Below are positions 8,599 through 18,600 of a stretch of DNA of 27,689 nucleotides, piece by piece. How positions within the stretch are numbered: position 1 is the first letter of the stretch; each line of letters starts with the position of its first letter. The notes beneath the pieces were generated by a model. It made no database searches, was not told the DNA's origin, and saw nothing but the letters and a program-made list of their open reading frames with translations. The position numbers and the translations under genes were made by a program. Source of the stretch: an uncultured bacterium (GTDB lineage: Bacteria > Patescibacteriota > Microgenomatia > UBA1400 > PJMF01); NCBI GenBank assembly GCA_903959355.1, contig CAJBWJ010000010.1, positions 1 to 27,689 of the forward strand. Reading direction: 5' to 3'.

Positions 8599-9783
8599 AT
8601 GACCGATAAAACCCCCGCTAAGTCAGTAGAAAAAGCCCCAGTAGAAAAAGCCGAGAAATCAGAAAAAGCTCCAGTAGAAAAGCCAGAAAAAGTCAAAAAA
8701 GTTCCTAAATCTCTCGTAGAAGACATAAAACAGCTTTTCAAAGTAGCTAGCTCTCGTGGTTATGTTACTCAAGATGAAATCCTCGATGTTTTTGTTGAGC
8801 CAGAAATTTACGTTGAAGAGCTTGATGATCTTTATGATCGTTTTTTCAAGAAAAGTATTGATATTTTTGAATCAGTTTCCAAAGATGAGACCGCTGGTGA
8901 CGAAGATGTTCTCAAGCAAGAATTGGATGTTTTGGCCAATCTTGGCAGTGTCGGTGTTTCTGATCCAGTCAGAATGTACCTCAAAGAAATCGGTCGTATT
9001 CCTTTGCTTAATCGTGAAGAAGAAATTCGCCTAGCTCAAGAAGTTGAGTCTGGTAGCGATAAAGCTAAAAAGGGTCTCATCGATGCTAACTTACGTTTAG
9101 TCGTTTCTATCGCCAAGAAATATATTGGTCGTGGCATGACTTTCCTTGACTTAATTCAAGAAGGCAACAAGGGTTTGATTCGTGCTGTGGAAAAATATGA
9201 CTGGACCAAAGGCTTTAAATTTTCCACTTACGCAACTTGGTGGATTCGCCAAGCGATTACTCGTTCTATTGCTGATCAAGCCCGTACCATTCGTATTCCT
9301 GTCCACATGGTAGAGACGATCAATAAATTAATGCGTACCTCACGTCGCTTGATGCAAGATTTGGGCCGTGAACCTACCCCAGAAGAGATTGGTGAGAAAA
9401 TGGAGCTAGAGCCGGAAAAAGTCCGTGAGATTCTCAAGATTTCTCAAAACACCACTTCTCTGGAAACTCCAGTCGGTGATGGCGAAGATGACAGCACTTT
9501 GGGCGATTTCATCGCTGATGATAAGCAAGACAGTCCTTATGACACTACTAGTAAGCAAATGCTTTCTGAAAATGTCGAAGAAGTGCTTAAAGCTCTATCT
9601 GACCGTGAAGCCAAGGTTCTCCGAATGCGTTTTGGTCTAGCTGGCAACAGAACCATGACTTTGGAAGAAGTTGGCAAAGAATTTGGTGTCACTCGTGAAC
9701 GTATTCGTCAGATTGAAGCCAAAGCCCTTCGTAAACTTAAACATCCAAGTAAACGTAAGAAATTACAAGACTTTTTGGAGTAA
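8599..9783 (+). CDS. rpoD: RNA polymerase primary sigma factor (sigma-70, RpoD)
   Basis: 394 residues from the ATG at 8599. The N-terminal 35 residues are a Lys/Glu/Pro/Ala-rich tail with two KAPVEK copies. A short region-1.1-like segment follows (about 36-90). Region 1.2 is DPVRMYLKEIGRIPLL; region 2 contains NLRLVVSIAKKY, FLDLIQEGNKGLIRAVEKY and FSTYATWWIRQAI, the parts that bind core polymerase and melt the -10; region 3 is RIPVHMVETI onward; region 4 ends in MTLEEVGKEFGVTRERIRQIEAKALRKLKHP, the -35-binding helix-turn-helix. It directs housekeeping transcription. The EEP gene follows 14 nt later and may be co-transcribed. The intact region 2/3 agrees with the abundant TGn-extended -10 boxes in this window, which need region 3 contacts. 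Confidence 0.97.
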   Translation: MTDKTPAKSVEKAPVEKAEKSEKAPVEKPEKVKKVPKSLVEDIKQLFKVASSRGYVTQDEILDVFVEPEIYVEELDDLYDRFFKKSIDIFESVSKDETAGDEDVLKQELDVLANLGSVGVSDPVRMYLKEIGRIPLLNREEEIRLAQEVESGSDKAKKGLIDANLRLVVSIAKKYIGRGMTFLDLIQEGNKGLIRAVEKYDWTKGFKFSTYATWWIRQAITRSIADQARTIRIPVHMVETINKLMRTSRRLMQDLGREPTPEEIGEKMELEPEKVREILKISQNTTSLETPVGDGEDDSTLGDFIADDKQDSPYDTTSKQMLSENVEEVLKALSDREAKVLRMRFGLAGNRTMTLEEVGKEFGVTRERIRQIEAKALRKLKHPSKRKKLQDFLE

Positions 9784-9797
9784 TTCAGTACCTGCCT

Positions 9798-10526
9798 ATG
9801 AAATTTGTCTCAATTAACATTGAAGGCGATAAACATTTTGAACGCATTTTGCCGTTCCTGATCGCAGAAAAACCAGATGTTTTAGCTCTTCAGGAAATTT
9901 TTGAAGCAGATCTGGATATTATTAAGCAAACCACTGGTTTGACTAATTGCGTTTTTTATCCTCAAGCCAATATCACCAAGCCAAATATTCATTTGCCGGT
10001 CCGCGGTAATTGGGGCCTCGCCATTTTTGCCAAAGAAATTGTTTCTCATGAAGCTTTTTATTATTTTGGTCATAAAGATGGCATAGTGGCCACTTTTGAA
10101 AATGAAAAACCAGATTTGATTGATCGTGTCGTTATCGTAGCTAAAGCCAAAGTGGCCGACCAGATCTTTCAGGTGGCTACAGTCCACTTTACTTGGTCAG
10201 GCAAGGCAGAAACCACTGAGGCTCAGAAAGTGGATTACATTGTTTTGCAGGCTTTTCTAGACCAGTTTGAAGAGATGATCTTTTGTGGCGATCTTAATGC
10301 CATGCGTGGGGCTGAGATTTGGTCTGCGTTGGCTAAGAAATATACTGATAATATTCCAGCAGAAGTTGAGACAACGATTGATAAAAATTTGCATAAGTCA
10401 GGCAAAGATATTCGTCTGGTAGTGGATGCTCTTTTTACTAGTTTTCATTACTTAGTTAGCGATGTGCAGGTAGTTCCCAATACCAGTGATCATATGGCGG
10501 TAGTTGGAGAAATTGAGCGAGTTTAA
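9798..10526 (+). CDS. Endonuclease/exonuclease/phosphatase (EEP) family hydrolase
   Basis: 242 residues, a complete EEP fold with its active-site residues: Asn7 (SINIEG), Glu33 (LALQEI), His130 (VATVHFTW), Asp165 and Asn167 (FCGDLNAM), and Asp231-His232 (TSDHMAVV). Family members are Mg-dependent and cleave phosphodiesters or phosphomonoesters: AP endonucleases, sphingomyelinases, inositol phosphatases and others. The sequence is short and lacks DNA-repair-specific inserts that I can recognise, so the substrate is open. It starts 14 nt after the sigma factor stop with no Shine-Dalgarno, which suggests co-transcription with rpoD. No signal peptide, so cytosolic. Confidence 0.87.
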   Translation: MKFVSINIEGDKHFERILPFLIAEKPDVLALQEIFEADLDIIKQTTGLTNCVFYPQANITKPNIHLPVRGNWGLAIFAKEIVSHEAFYYFGHKDGIVATFENEKPDLIDRVVIVAKAKVADQIFQVATVHFTWSGKAETTEAQKVDYIVLQAFLDQFEEMIFCGDLNAMRGAEIWSALAKKYTDNIPAEVETTIDKNLHKSGKDIRLVVDALFTSFHYLVSDVQVVPNTSDHMAVVGEIERV

Positions 10527-10587
10527 TAGTTCTTTCAATTTGCCTGATTAGTTGATAGAATTGCATCTGTTTTTAACAAGTAAATAA

Positions 10588-10659
10588 TCCCCGATAGCTC
10601 AATGGCAGAGCAGGAAACTGTTAACTTCAAGGTTCTAGGTTCGAGTCCTAGTCGGGGAG
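10588..10659 (+). tRNA. tRNA-Asn (anticodon GUU)
   Basis: The cloverleaf folds by eye. The acceptor stem TCCCCGA pairs with TCGGGGA, followed by discriminator G at 10659. The D arm is GCTC/GAGC with loop AATGGCA. The anticodon loop CTGTTAA contains GTT at positions 34-36. The T arm is CTAGG/CCTAG with loop TTCGAGT. Length is 72 nt and the 3' CCA is not encoded. The anticodon stem is odd: GGAAA against CTTCA gives only three central pairs, with G27-A43 and A31-C39 mismatched at the two ends. A T-run (10661-10666) directly follows and may end transcription. Confidence 0.93.
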
Positions 10660-10734
10660 CTTTTTTCTAGATAGTCAATTTAGCTTTATATATCAATCTT
10701 TTTTCACTTATACAACCCCTGCTGGACAGCTTAG

Positions 10735-10756
10735 TCTGGTGGCACGAACCGCCAGA
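10735..10756 (+). other. Stem-loop upstream of phosphatase gene
   Basis: TCTGGTGG and CCGCCAGA pair over 8 bp (one T-G wobble) around the loop CACGAA. No T-run follows, so it is not an obvious intrinsic terminator. It sits 9 nt before a perfect extended -10 box and could be an operator or part of a structured element. Confidence 0.4.
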
Positions 10757-10764
10757 TAAGTTCT

Positions 10765-10773
10765 TGATATAAT
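10765..10773 (+). promoter_or_regulatory. Perfect extended -10 promoter (TGATATAAT)
   Basis: TG-n-TATAAT with every consensus position matched. The ATG of a six-codon reading frame (10782-10802) begins 8 nt after it, and the phosphatase gene at 10831 lies further downstream. It is the likely promoter of the phosphatase gene. Confidence 0.6.
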
Positions 10774-10781
10774 ATTCAAAC

Positions 10782-10802
10782 ATGGTGAATCATTTGCTTT
10801 AA
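10782..10802 (+). other. Possible six-codon leader ORF (MVNHLL)
   Basis: The ATG lies 8 nt after a perfect extended -10 box, the same spacing used by several real genes in this window. It would therefore be the 5'-terminal start codon of the phosphatase transcript. The stop is 28 nt before the phosphatase start. It could be a leader peptide or chance. Confidence 0.25.
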
Positions 10803-10830
10803 TGTATTGGCATATAAGTTCAATGTATAG

Positions 10831-11838
10831 ATGATTTTTGCCACTAATTTTATGAGTCATAAAGAGAAATTCGAACAGTTTGATCAAAAAGATCGAGAAG
10901 TGCCGCTAAGTCCAGAAAAAGAATCAAAAGCGATTATTTTGTGTCTTTGCCACGGTAATGTTTTACGCAGTCAGTGGGCTGAATTTTTTCTTGAATTGCT
11001 TGGAATAGACGCATCCTCTGCTGCCCTTGGTGATGTAAGTAAGCAAAATTTTCAACATGAAGTGCCTGGACATATTTTACTGGTGATGAGAAAAATATTT
11101 GGTTTTTTAGGTCCTATGCGAGGAAAGAAAATTAAGCAAGTTGATGAGATGATGCTTAATAAAGCAACAGATATTCTTGTTTTTGCAGATCCTAAATATC
11201 TTGCTGATTATCCTTTTATCAATCCGTCTGACTCGCGCATTAAAGTAATGCAAACCATGGATCCATTTGGAAATATTGGGCAATATGAGAACGTTCTGCT
11301 GGAAATTGCAAATATGGTTTTGAATTTTTTAAAAATAAACCTCAAGCAAGAATTGCCAGAAGAGCTGCATTCAATTTCTGAGATAAGCTCACTTCAAGAA
11401 TTATCTATACTTATCAATTCAAGGGTTAAGGAGTGGAAATTGCAGCATAAAGAATTGTTTTCTGAACCTGGTTTAGAATATTTTTTGTCAAAAGGGATTG
11501 GTAAGCTTGGTATTCTAGACAAAATTAGAATATGGATTTCTTGGCATGAAGATGATGACTTTTTTCCACAGGGAGTGAATAAATCTTGGTTTCCCAGTAA
11601 GGATCAGTGCAATAAGATTGTAAATGCAATTGAACTATCTAATTTCGATGTGGCTAGACAGATTTTTGAAGATCTTTGCCGTATGTTGGAAGCTAGAAAA
11701 GCTGGAATTCAATATCAACTTATTGGGCTAAATAAGAATACAGGCGGCGAGTATATTAAAAGTTTACTGGATGAATTCCAATTAATATCGCAATTGCTTT
11801 CAGAATATAAAAGCTTTATCAGAGATTTAGGTGAATAA
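10831..11838 (+). CDS. Low-molecular-weight protein-tyrosine-phosphatase-like domain with unknown C-terminal domain
   Basis: 335 residues. After a hydrophilic N-terminal extension (1-33), residues 34-165 form an LMW-PTP-like domain. The P-loop CHGNVLRS (Cys40, Arg46, Ser47) fits C(X)5R; ILVFADPKYLADY matches the central strand and helix of the fold; TMDPFGN (Asp144-Pro145) matches the general-acid DP loop. Such enzymes dephosphorylate phosphotyrosine or act as arsenate-reductase-like thiol phosphatases. Residues 170-335 are an extension I do not recognise, predicted mainly helical by composition, with a Trp/Asp-rich stretch (IRIWISWHEDDDFFPQG, about 231-247). That makes the protein about twice normal family length. 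The start is uncertain: ATG 10831 or 10852. Composition is AT-rich like the left flank, and the GC-richer block begins just after its stop. Confidence 0.72.
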   Translation: MIFATNFMSHKEKFEQFDQKDREVPLSPEKESKAIILCLCHGNVLRSQWAEFFLELLGIDASSAALGDVSKQNFQHEVPGHILLVMRKIFGFLGPMRGKKIKQVDEMMLNKATDILVFADPKYLADYPFINPSDSRIKVMQTMDPFGNIGQYENVLLEIANMVLNFLKINLKQELPEELHSISEISSLQELSILINSRVKEWKLQHKELFSEPGLEYFLSKGIGKLGILDKIRIWISWHEDDDFFPQGVNKSWFPSKDQCNKIVNAIELSNFDVARQIFEDLCRMLEARKAGIQYQLIGLNKNTGGEYIKSLLDEFQLISQLLSEYKSFIRDLGE

Positions 11839-11845
11839 TTTAAAG

Positions 11846-12211
11846 CTAGCTGTCAATAAATTTTAATAAATAATTTCTAACCCACCTTTTTCGTGTAACT
11901 GCCTGCTCGGGGAGCCAAGATTGACTATTGGCATAATTTAAGATTGTGTCGAATGGTTTTATCGCATCATATCTTACTAATTTATCTTCTATCCTAAGGT
12001 TCGATAGCACTAGCTTGATTAACTGCCTTCTTTCCTCAACTTCTGAACTTTTGAAAAGCTCGTAAGCCCGATTTGATAGCTCTAGCAGGTATTTAGCCGT
12101 GATGTAGTAATTGTCCTCGGCTTCTTGAAGCATCCCTAAGCGAGTAGTTATGTCAGCCTTTTGCTCGTGGAATGACTGAAAGAACTTGTCATACTCATCG
12201 TCAGTAATTCG
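11846..12211 (-). pseudogene. C-terminal remnant of a large serine recombinase (5'-truncated)
   Basis: The minus-strand frame matches only the C-terminus of resolvase/invertase-type large serine recombinases: RITDDEYDKFFQ, KADITTRLGMLQEAEDNYY, LLELSNRAYELFKSSEVEERRQ, LIKLVLSNLRIEDKLV and KPFDTILNYAN. The catalytic Ser domain, the DNA-binding recombinase domain and the zinc-ribbon are absent. Recognisable similarity stops at about 12211; beyond that the frame stays open by chance, antisense to the phosphomannomutase fragment. Recombinases of this type integrate and excise mobile elements, so this is probably the scar of one. GC content is clearly higher than in the gene to its left (28 of 60 in 11881-11940, against 21 of 60 in 11101-11160). 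Confidence 0.78.
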
Positions 12212-12660
12212 CCGATAACTTCTTTGGGCATGACGACGGTGCCTTTGGCGCCTTGCGGATTTTGGAGTACTTATCTGAAAAGGGCCTGTCGCTTTCAGAG
12301 CTATATGAGAGTTTTCCCAGTTACATTTCTTCGCCGGAAATAAAGATTATGTGCCCAGATGACAAAAAAATTGCGGTGATTGATGACTTGGCTAAGAAAT
12401 TTAGAACTGATTTCCCCAATGCTCAATTTACCGATTCATCGATTATTCTCGGAGATGATGGTGTACGCGCAGATTTTGCAGACGGCATGATGATATTCCG
12501 CTATTCCCAAAACGGTCCTTATATCACGGTAAAGTTTGAGGCAAAAGACCGGGCCGTATTTGATGCGAGGAAGAAATACATAGTTGATACCCTAAGGATT
12601 TACCCAGATATTATTTGGGATAGTCAGCTCGGGGTAAATCAGGATTTTTTGAGGTTGTAG
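12208..12660 (+). pseudogene. C-terminal fragment of phosphomannomutase/phosphoglucomutase (5'-truncated)
   Basis: An in-frame stop at 12205-12207 precedes FADNFFGHDDGAFGALRILEYLSEKG, which is a mid-to-late segment of bacterial PMM/PGM enzymes (the region after the SGH motif). The rest follows to a natural C-terminus, including DDGVRADFADGMMIFRYSQNGPYITVKFEAK, the domain-4 phosphate-binding region. Here the usual RPSNTEP loop is replaced by RYSQNGP, a variant seen in some family members. The catalytic phosphoserine domain and the metal-binding domain are missing, so it cannot be an active mutase. A TTG at 12253 could serve as a start but would give only 135 residues. The 5' break coincides with the break of the recombinase fragment on the opposite strand. 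31 nt separate its stop from the ATG of the giant surface-protein gene. Confidence 0.8.
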
Positions 12661-12677
12661 TTGAATTCGGAATACAG

Positions 12678-12683
12678 TATATT
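12678..12683 (+). promoter_or_regulatory. -10 box of the giant surface protein gene
   Basis: TATATT ends 8 nt before the ATG at 12692, matching the leaderless spacing seen at other genes here. It favours ATG 12692 over the in-frame TTG at 12689 or ATG at 12713. Confidence 0.45.
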
Positions 12684-12691
12684 TTATATTG

Positions 12692-15600
12692 ATGAGCTGT
12701 TTTTCCCCTTCTATGGATTACTATTTCGACCCTTTTATTTATACGGCAAGAAAGATTTTGTGTTATTTGGGGATTTTTCGGTTCGTTGTGGTATTTACTC
12801 TCCTTTTTGCCATTTTGGCATTTCGCTTCCCGGCTCCTGCCAGGGCTCTAGTAAATGGTGCTCTAGATCCTGGTTTTGTTAATGGAGTTATGATTGGTCC
12901 AGATTATGACATCAACTCCCTCGCCGTCCAACCTGATGGCAAGATCCTGATTGGAGGAGCCTTTACCAACTATAACGGCGTAGCAAAAAATGATATTGCC
13001 AGGATAAATACCGATTTATCTTTAGACACTGGCTTTTCAAGCATTTCCTATAATGGAAATTCTTCAATCAAGTCCATCGCTATCCAGTCTGATGGTAAGG
13101 TACTGCTAGGGGGCATCTTCGGTGGGTATATTGACCGACGTAATAGTGATGGTACAGACGACACCACTTTCTTGACCACTGGGGCTGGGGTAAATGGCAA
13201 CACGGTCTACTCCCTCGCCCTCCAGACTGATGGCAAAATCCTGATTGGAGGAGCCTTTACCACCTATAACGGAGTGGCTAGAGGCTACGTTGCACGCCTT
13301 AACGCTGATGGGTCTCTTGACAGCTCTTTCCTCGCCACTGGTGCTGGGGCAAACGGTGTTGTCAACTCCCTCGTCGTCCAGTCTGATGGCAAGATCCTGA
13401 TTGGAGGAGCATTTACCACCTATAACGGAGTGGCCAGAGGCAAAGTTGCCCGACTTAATAGTGATGGCTCACTTGACACCACCTTTCTAGCAGCTGGTGC
13501 TGGGGCAAGTGGCACTATTAACTCCATCGCCGTCCAACCTGACGGCAAAATCCTGATTGGAGGAGCCTTTGCCGCCTATAACGGAGTGGCCAGAGGCAAA
13601 GTTGCCCGTCTCAATACCGACGGGTCTCTTGACACCACTTTCTTGACCACTGGGGCTGGGGCAAGTAGTACTGTTAACTCCATCGCCATCCAGTCTGACG
13701 GCAAGATACTGATTGGAGGAGCCTTTACTACCTACAACGGAGTGGCCAGAGGAGGCGTTGCCCGCCTTAACGCTGACGGGTCTCTTGACACCACCTTCCT
13801 GGCCACTGGGGCTGGGGCAAGTGGCACTATTAGCTCCATCGTCGTCCAGTCTGATGGCAAGATCCTGATTGGCGGAGATTTTACCCGCGTTAACGCTGTG
13901 AACAGAGGCAAAGTTGCCCGTCTCAATACCGACGGGTCGCTGGACGCCACTTTCTTGGCCACTGGGGCTGGGGTAGGTACTAGTGGTGTCGTTTATACCA
14001 TCGCCGTCCAACCTGATGGCAAGATCCTGATTGGCGGAGATTTTACCCGCGTTAACGCTGTGAAAAGAGGTTGTATCGCCCGCCTCAATACCGACGGGTC
14101 GCTGGACACTGGCTTTCTTGCATATGGCATAGATGGCGCTGGGGCGAGTGGACCTATTTTTACTCTTGCCATCCAGTCTAATGGCGCGATTTGGATTGGA
14201 GGAGATTTTGTATCGTACACTAATAATCGCCCTTATCGCCCTGGACTGTTAGTCGAATTGAATAGAGATTACGTTGCTCTGCTTTCTAGCAGCGGGGACA
14301 CATATACCGATGATCTTTACCCTCCTACAGGGACAAATGACATTGTCAATGCCATTGCTATTCAGAGTGATGGCAGGATACTGATTGGAGGACTCTTTAC
14401 CAGCTTCATCAGCGGCCCGGTACCATATATTACGAGATTAATGTGGGATGTTTCGGCTCCAATAGGTGGCTCTATTAGCTATACCAATGGGTATCAAACA
14501 AACACTTCTGTAACTCTCGCTGTTGCCGACGGCACAGATGCTTTATCAGGTGTAGACACTACATCTCGTGTTACTCAAAGAAAATCAGCAACACTTACAG
14601 GAGGAATTTGTGGAAGTTTTGGGACCTTCTCTACCAAAACTACAACTGGAACATATCCAAGCTTTATAGACTCTACGGTAACCACTGGTAATTGCTACCA
14701 ATATCAATATAAGGCTTATGATAATGTGGGCAATGTGGCAACCTACACTTCAACAAGTATTATACAGGTTGATACAGATGCCCCATCCACCGGCTCTATC
14801 TCCTACACCGATGGCTATTACACAATAGCATCTGTTCCCCTAACTGTCGCAGATGGAATAGATGCAGCATCTGGCCTCAACACTTCAACCCGTATTACAG
14901 AGCGTAAATCCGCAGCACTCTCAGCTGGCACATGTGGAAGCTTTGGCAGCTTCTCCATCATTACTCCAACAGGAACATATCCTAACTTCACTGACGCAAC
15001 AGTTGCCACCGGCAACTGTTACCAATACCAATACAAAATATCAGACAACGCAGGCAATCAAGTAACTTACATAAATGCTAATGTAGCAAAGGTAGATACT
15101 ATTGTTCCAGTAACTTCTGACAATACTGATTCTTCTTGGCATAACGTGAGTGTAAACGTGAACTTCTCTTGCTCAGATGCAGACAGTGATTGTGCTGCTA
15201 CTTACTACACTACTGATGGTACTACTCCAACCACAGGATCAACTGCAGGAACATCTTTTTCACTTTCTTCTACCGAGACATATACTATTAAATATTTCTC
15301 AGTGGACGCAGCCGGAAACACCGAATCAGTGAAGACTGCAACAAATACTGTGAAGATAGATACCGGAGCTCCAACTGATCCCGGTACTCCCTCAACCACC
15401 ACGCCCACCAACTCAACCTCCCAAACATGGATATTTACTGCGGCGACAGACGCTGTATCTGGAGTAGCCAACTATCTCTGGAGAACAACTGGTGCCGCTA
15501 TTGCCAGTGGCACTAGTGCCGTAAACAGCATTGCTACCTCTCTTACCCAAGGATTCTACAACTTTTTTGTGAAGTCAGTTGATACTGCAGGGAACACAAG

Positions 15601-18600
15601 TAATGAGTCAACAAGTGCTGTAAATGTAGATACTTCTGCTCCCGTTACTTCTGATAACATTTCTACCTCTTGGAACAATAGTGAAGTCACCATTACCTTA
15701 TCTTGTGGCGATGATACCGGAAGTGGCTGTGCAACAACCTATTACACAACAAATGGAGATATTCCAACGACAGACTCTACGGCTGGAACATCCATATCAC
15801 TCTCCTTGGTGGGCACCTACACGATTAAATACTTTTCAGTTGATGCGGTGGGCAACACAGAAACAGTGAAGACTGCAGCAAACACTGTAAAGATCGAAAC
15901 AACTGCTCCAGCTGGTGGATCTATCTCCTATACGAGCGGCTACTACACAACAGCCTCTGTTGCCCTCACAGTTACTGATGGAACTGACGCAACATCGGGC
16001 CTTAACACTTCTTCTCGAATCACACAAAGAAAATCAGCCACATTATCTGCTGGCACTTGCGGTAGCTTTGGCAGCTTTGCAACCATTACTCCCACTGGCA
16101 CCTATCCAAACCTAGTTGATACAACAGTTGCAACAAATACGTGTTACCAATATCAATACACAATATCAGACAACGCAGGGAATCAAGCAACCTACATAAA
16201 TTCTAATGTAGTGAAGGTAGATACTACTGCTCCAGTTACCACAGACAATACCGACTCATCCTGGCACAATGTGAGTGTGGACGTGGACTTCTCTTGTTCT
16301 GATGCTGGCAGTGATTGTGCTGCTACCTACTTTACGACAGATGGGAGTGACCCTACTCTTAGTTCACCTCAAGGTATCATTACCACTTTTCCCTCAGATG
16401 GTGTCTATACTGTCAAATATTTCTCAGTCGACCACGCTGGTAACGCCGAAACCATTAGGACAGCCGGTCACTCGGTGAAAATCGATGTTACTCCTCCTTT
16501 TACGACCGATGATATTGATGCTTTTTGGCACAATTCCGCTGTTCTCGTAAATCTATTATGCGTTGATGGAGAGGGAAGTGGGTGCACCAATACCTATTAC
16601 ACCACCAATGGTAGTATCCCCACTACAAGCTCCAGCCAAGGAAACAGCTTTACCCTCTCTAGTATCGGCTCATACATTGTCAAATATTTCTCAATTGATG
16701 TTGCCCTTAACACAGAAGGAATTAAGACTGCCGAGAACCAAGTACGCATCGAAACCACAGCTCCAAGTGGTGGCTCTATTAGCTACACTGATGGATATCA
16801 AACCGCCGCCTCTGTAGCTCTTACTGTTTCTGACGGAACTGATGCCACTTCCGGAATCAACCCTTCTTCTCGGATAACTCAGAGAAAATCAGCAACATTA
16901 TCCGCTGGCACTTGCGGAAGCTTTGGCAGCTTTGCAACCATTACTCCAACTGGCACTTATCCAAACCTCGTTGACTCAACAGTTGCTACCGGCAACTGTT
17001 ATGAGTATCAATACAAGATCTCAGACTATGCAGGTAATCAAGTAACCTACACAAGCACTAATATTGTAAAAGTCGACACAGGAGCACCAACCGATCCTGG
17101 TACACCATCAACCACCACTCCAACAAACTCTACCTCCCAAACATGGACATTTACTGCCGCAACAGATGCTGTGTCTGGCGTAGCAAATTATCTCTGGAGA
17201 ACAACAGGAACCGCCATAACGAGTGGTACCAGTGCTGTTAATAGTGTAATCACTTCTCTCACAGAAGGTATTTATAACTTCTTTGTTAAATCAGTAGATA
17301 ATGCAGGAAATAGTAGTACCGAATCAACCAGCTCAGCAACAGTGGATACTACAGCTCCAGTTACAACCGATAATGTCTCTGCTTCTTGGAGTAATAGTAC
17401 AGTTAATATCACTCTCTCTTGTAGTGATAACTCAGGAAGTGGCTGTGTTACTACTTACTACACAACAGATGGAACTACTCCAAACACAGGATCAACAGCA
17501 GGAACATCTTTCTCACTCTCTTCAGTTGGTACCTACACCATCAAGTACTTCTCAGTTGATGCGGTGGGCAACACAGAAACAGTGAAGACAGCTGCCAACC
17601 AAGTGAAGATAGAAACAACAAGTCCTTCTACTGGCTCCATCTCATATACAAACGGATACCAAACCACAGCTTCTGTTGCTCTTACCGTCTCTGATGGAAC
17701 TGACTCTGACTCAGGACTTAACACTTCATCTCGAATTACTCAAAGAAAATCAGCTACATTATCTGCTGGAACTTGTGGATCATTTGGTAGTTTCTCAATC
17801 ATTACTCCAAGCGGCACGTATCCAAACTTAGTTGACTCAACAGTTGCTACCGGCACCTGTTACCAATATCAATACAAAATCTCAGATAATGCAGGGAATC
17901 AAGTAACCTACATAAATTCTAATGTAGTGAAGGTAGATGCCGCTGCCCCAATTACTATTGATAACGTCTCTGCTTCTTGGAGTAATACTACTGTTGATGT
18001 CACTCTCTCTTGCAGTGACACCTCCGGAAGTGGTTGTGCTACTACTTACTACACCACAGATGGCACTACTCCAACCACAGGCTCAACAGTAGGCACTAGT
18101 ATTAGTCTTTCAGATGTTGGAACCTACATCATTAAATACTTCTCAGTAGATGTAGCCGGAAACGCAGAGACAGTGAAGACTGCAATAAATACTGTGAAGA
18201 TCGAAACCACTACTCCTACTACTGGTTACATCTCATATATCAATGGGTATGAAACAAATAGTTCTGTTGTTCTTGCCATCTCTGATGGAACTGACTCTGA
18301 CTCAGGGCTTAACACTTCATCCCGTATTACAGAGCGTAAATCTGCTGCTCTTAGTGCTGGAGCTTGCGGAAGCTTTGGCAGCTTCTCAACAATTACTCCA
18401 AGCGGCACCTATCCAAACTTTACCGATTCAACAGTTACTACAGGCACCTGTTATCAGTACCAATATAAGATCTCAGATAATGCGAACAATCAAGTAACCT
18501 ACACAAATTCTAATGTTGTAAAAGTCGACACAGAAGCTCCATCTGATCCTGGCACTCCTTCAACAACTACTCCCACTAACTCTACTTCCCAAACCTGGAC

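Noticed and set aside
10588..12211. tRNA-Asn as the attachment site of the foreign block
   Set aside because: I found no second copy of the tRNA 3' end near the block's edges, and an AT-rich gene lies between the tRNA and the GC-rich block.
12212..12290. Extension of the recombinase frame to the right of 12211
   Set aside because: The frame stays open but translates to Arg-rich sequence unlike any recombinase, and it is exactly antisense to good PMM sequence.
12661..12882. Plus-frame open stretch starting just after the PMM fragment
   Set aside because: It overlaps the signal peptide region of the giant gene in another frame and has no recognisable product; the 12692 frame has both a signal peptide and repeats.
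13487..14220. Long minus-strand open frames under the delta-60 repeats
   Set aside because: They are in phase with the tandem repeats, show repeat-derived low-complexity protein (SPSGQES, VKRPVG), have no start signal, and mirror the strongly supported plus-strand protein.
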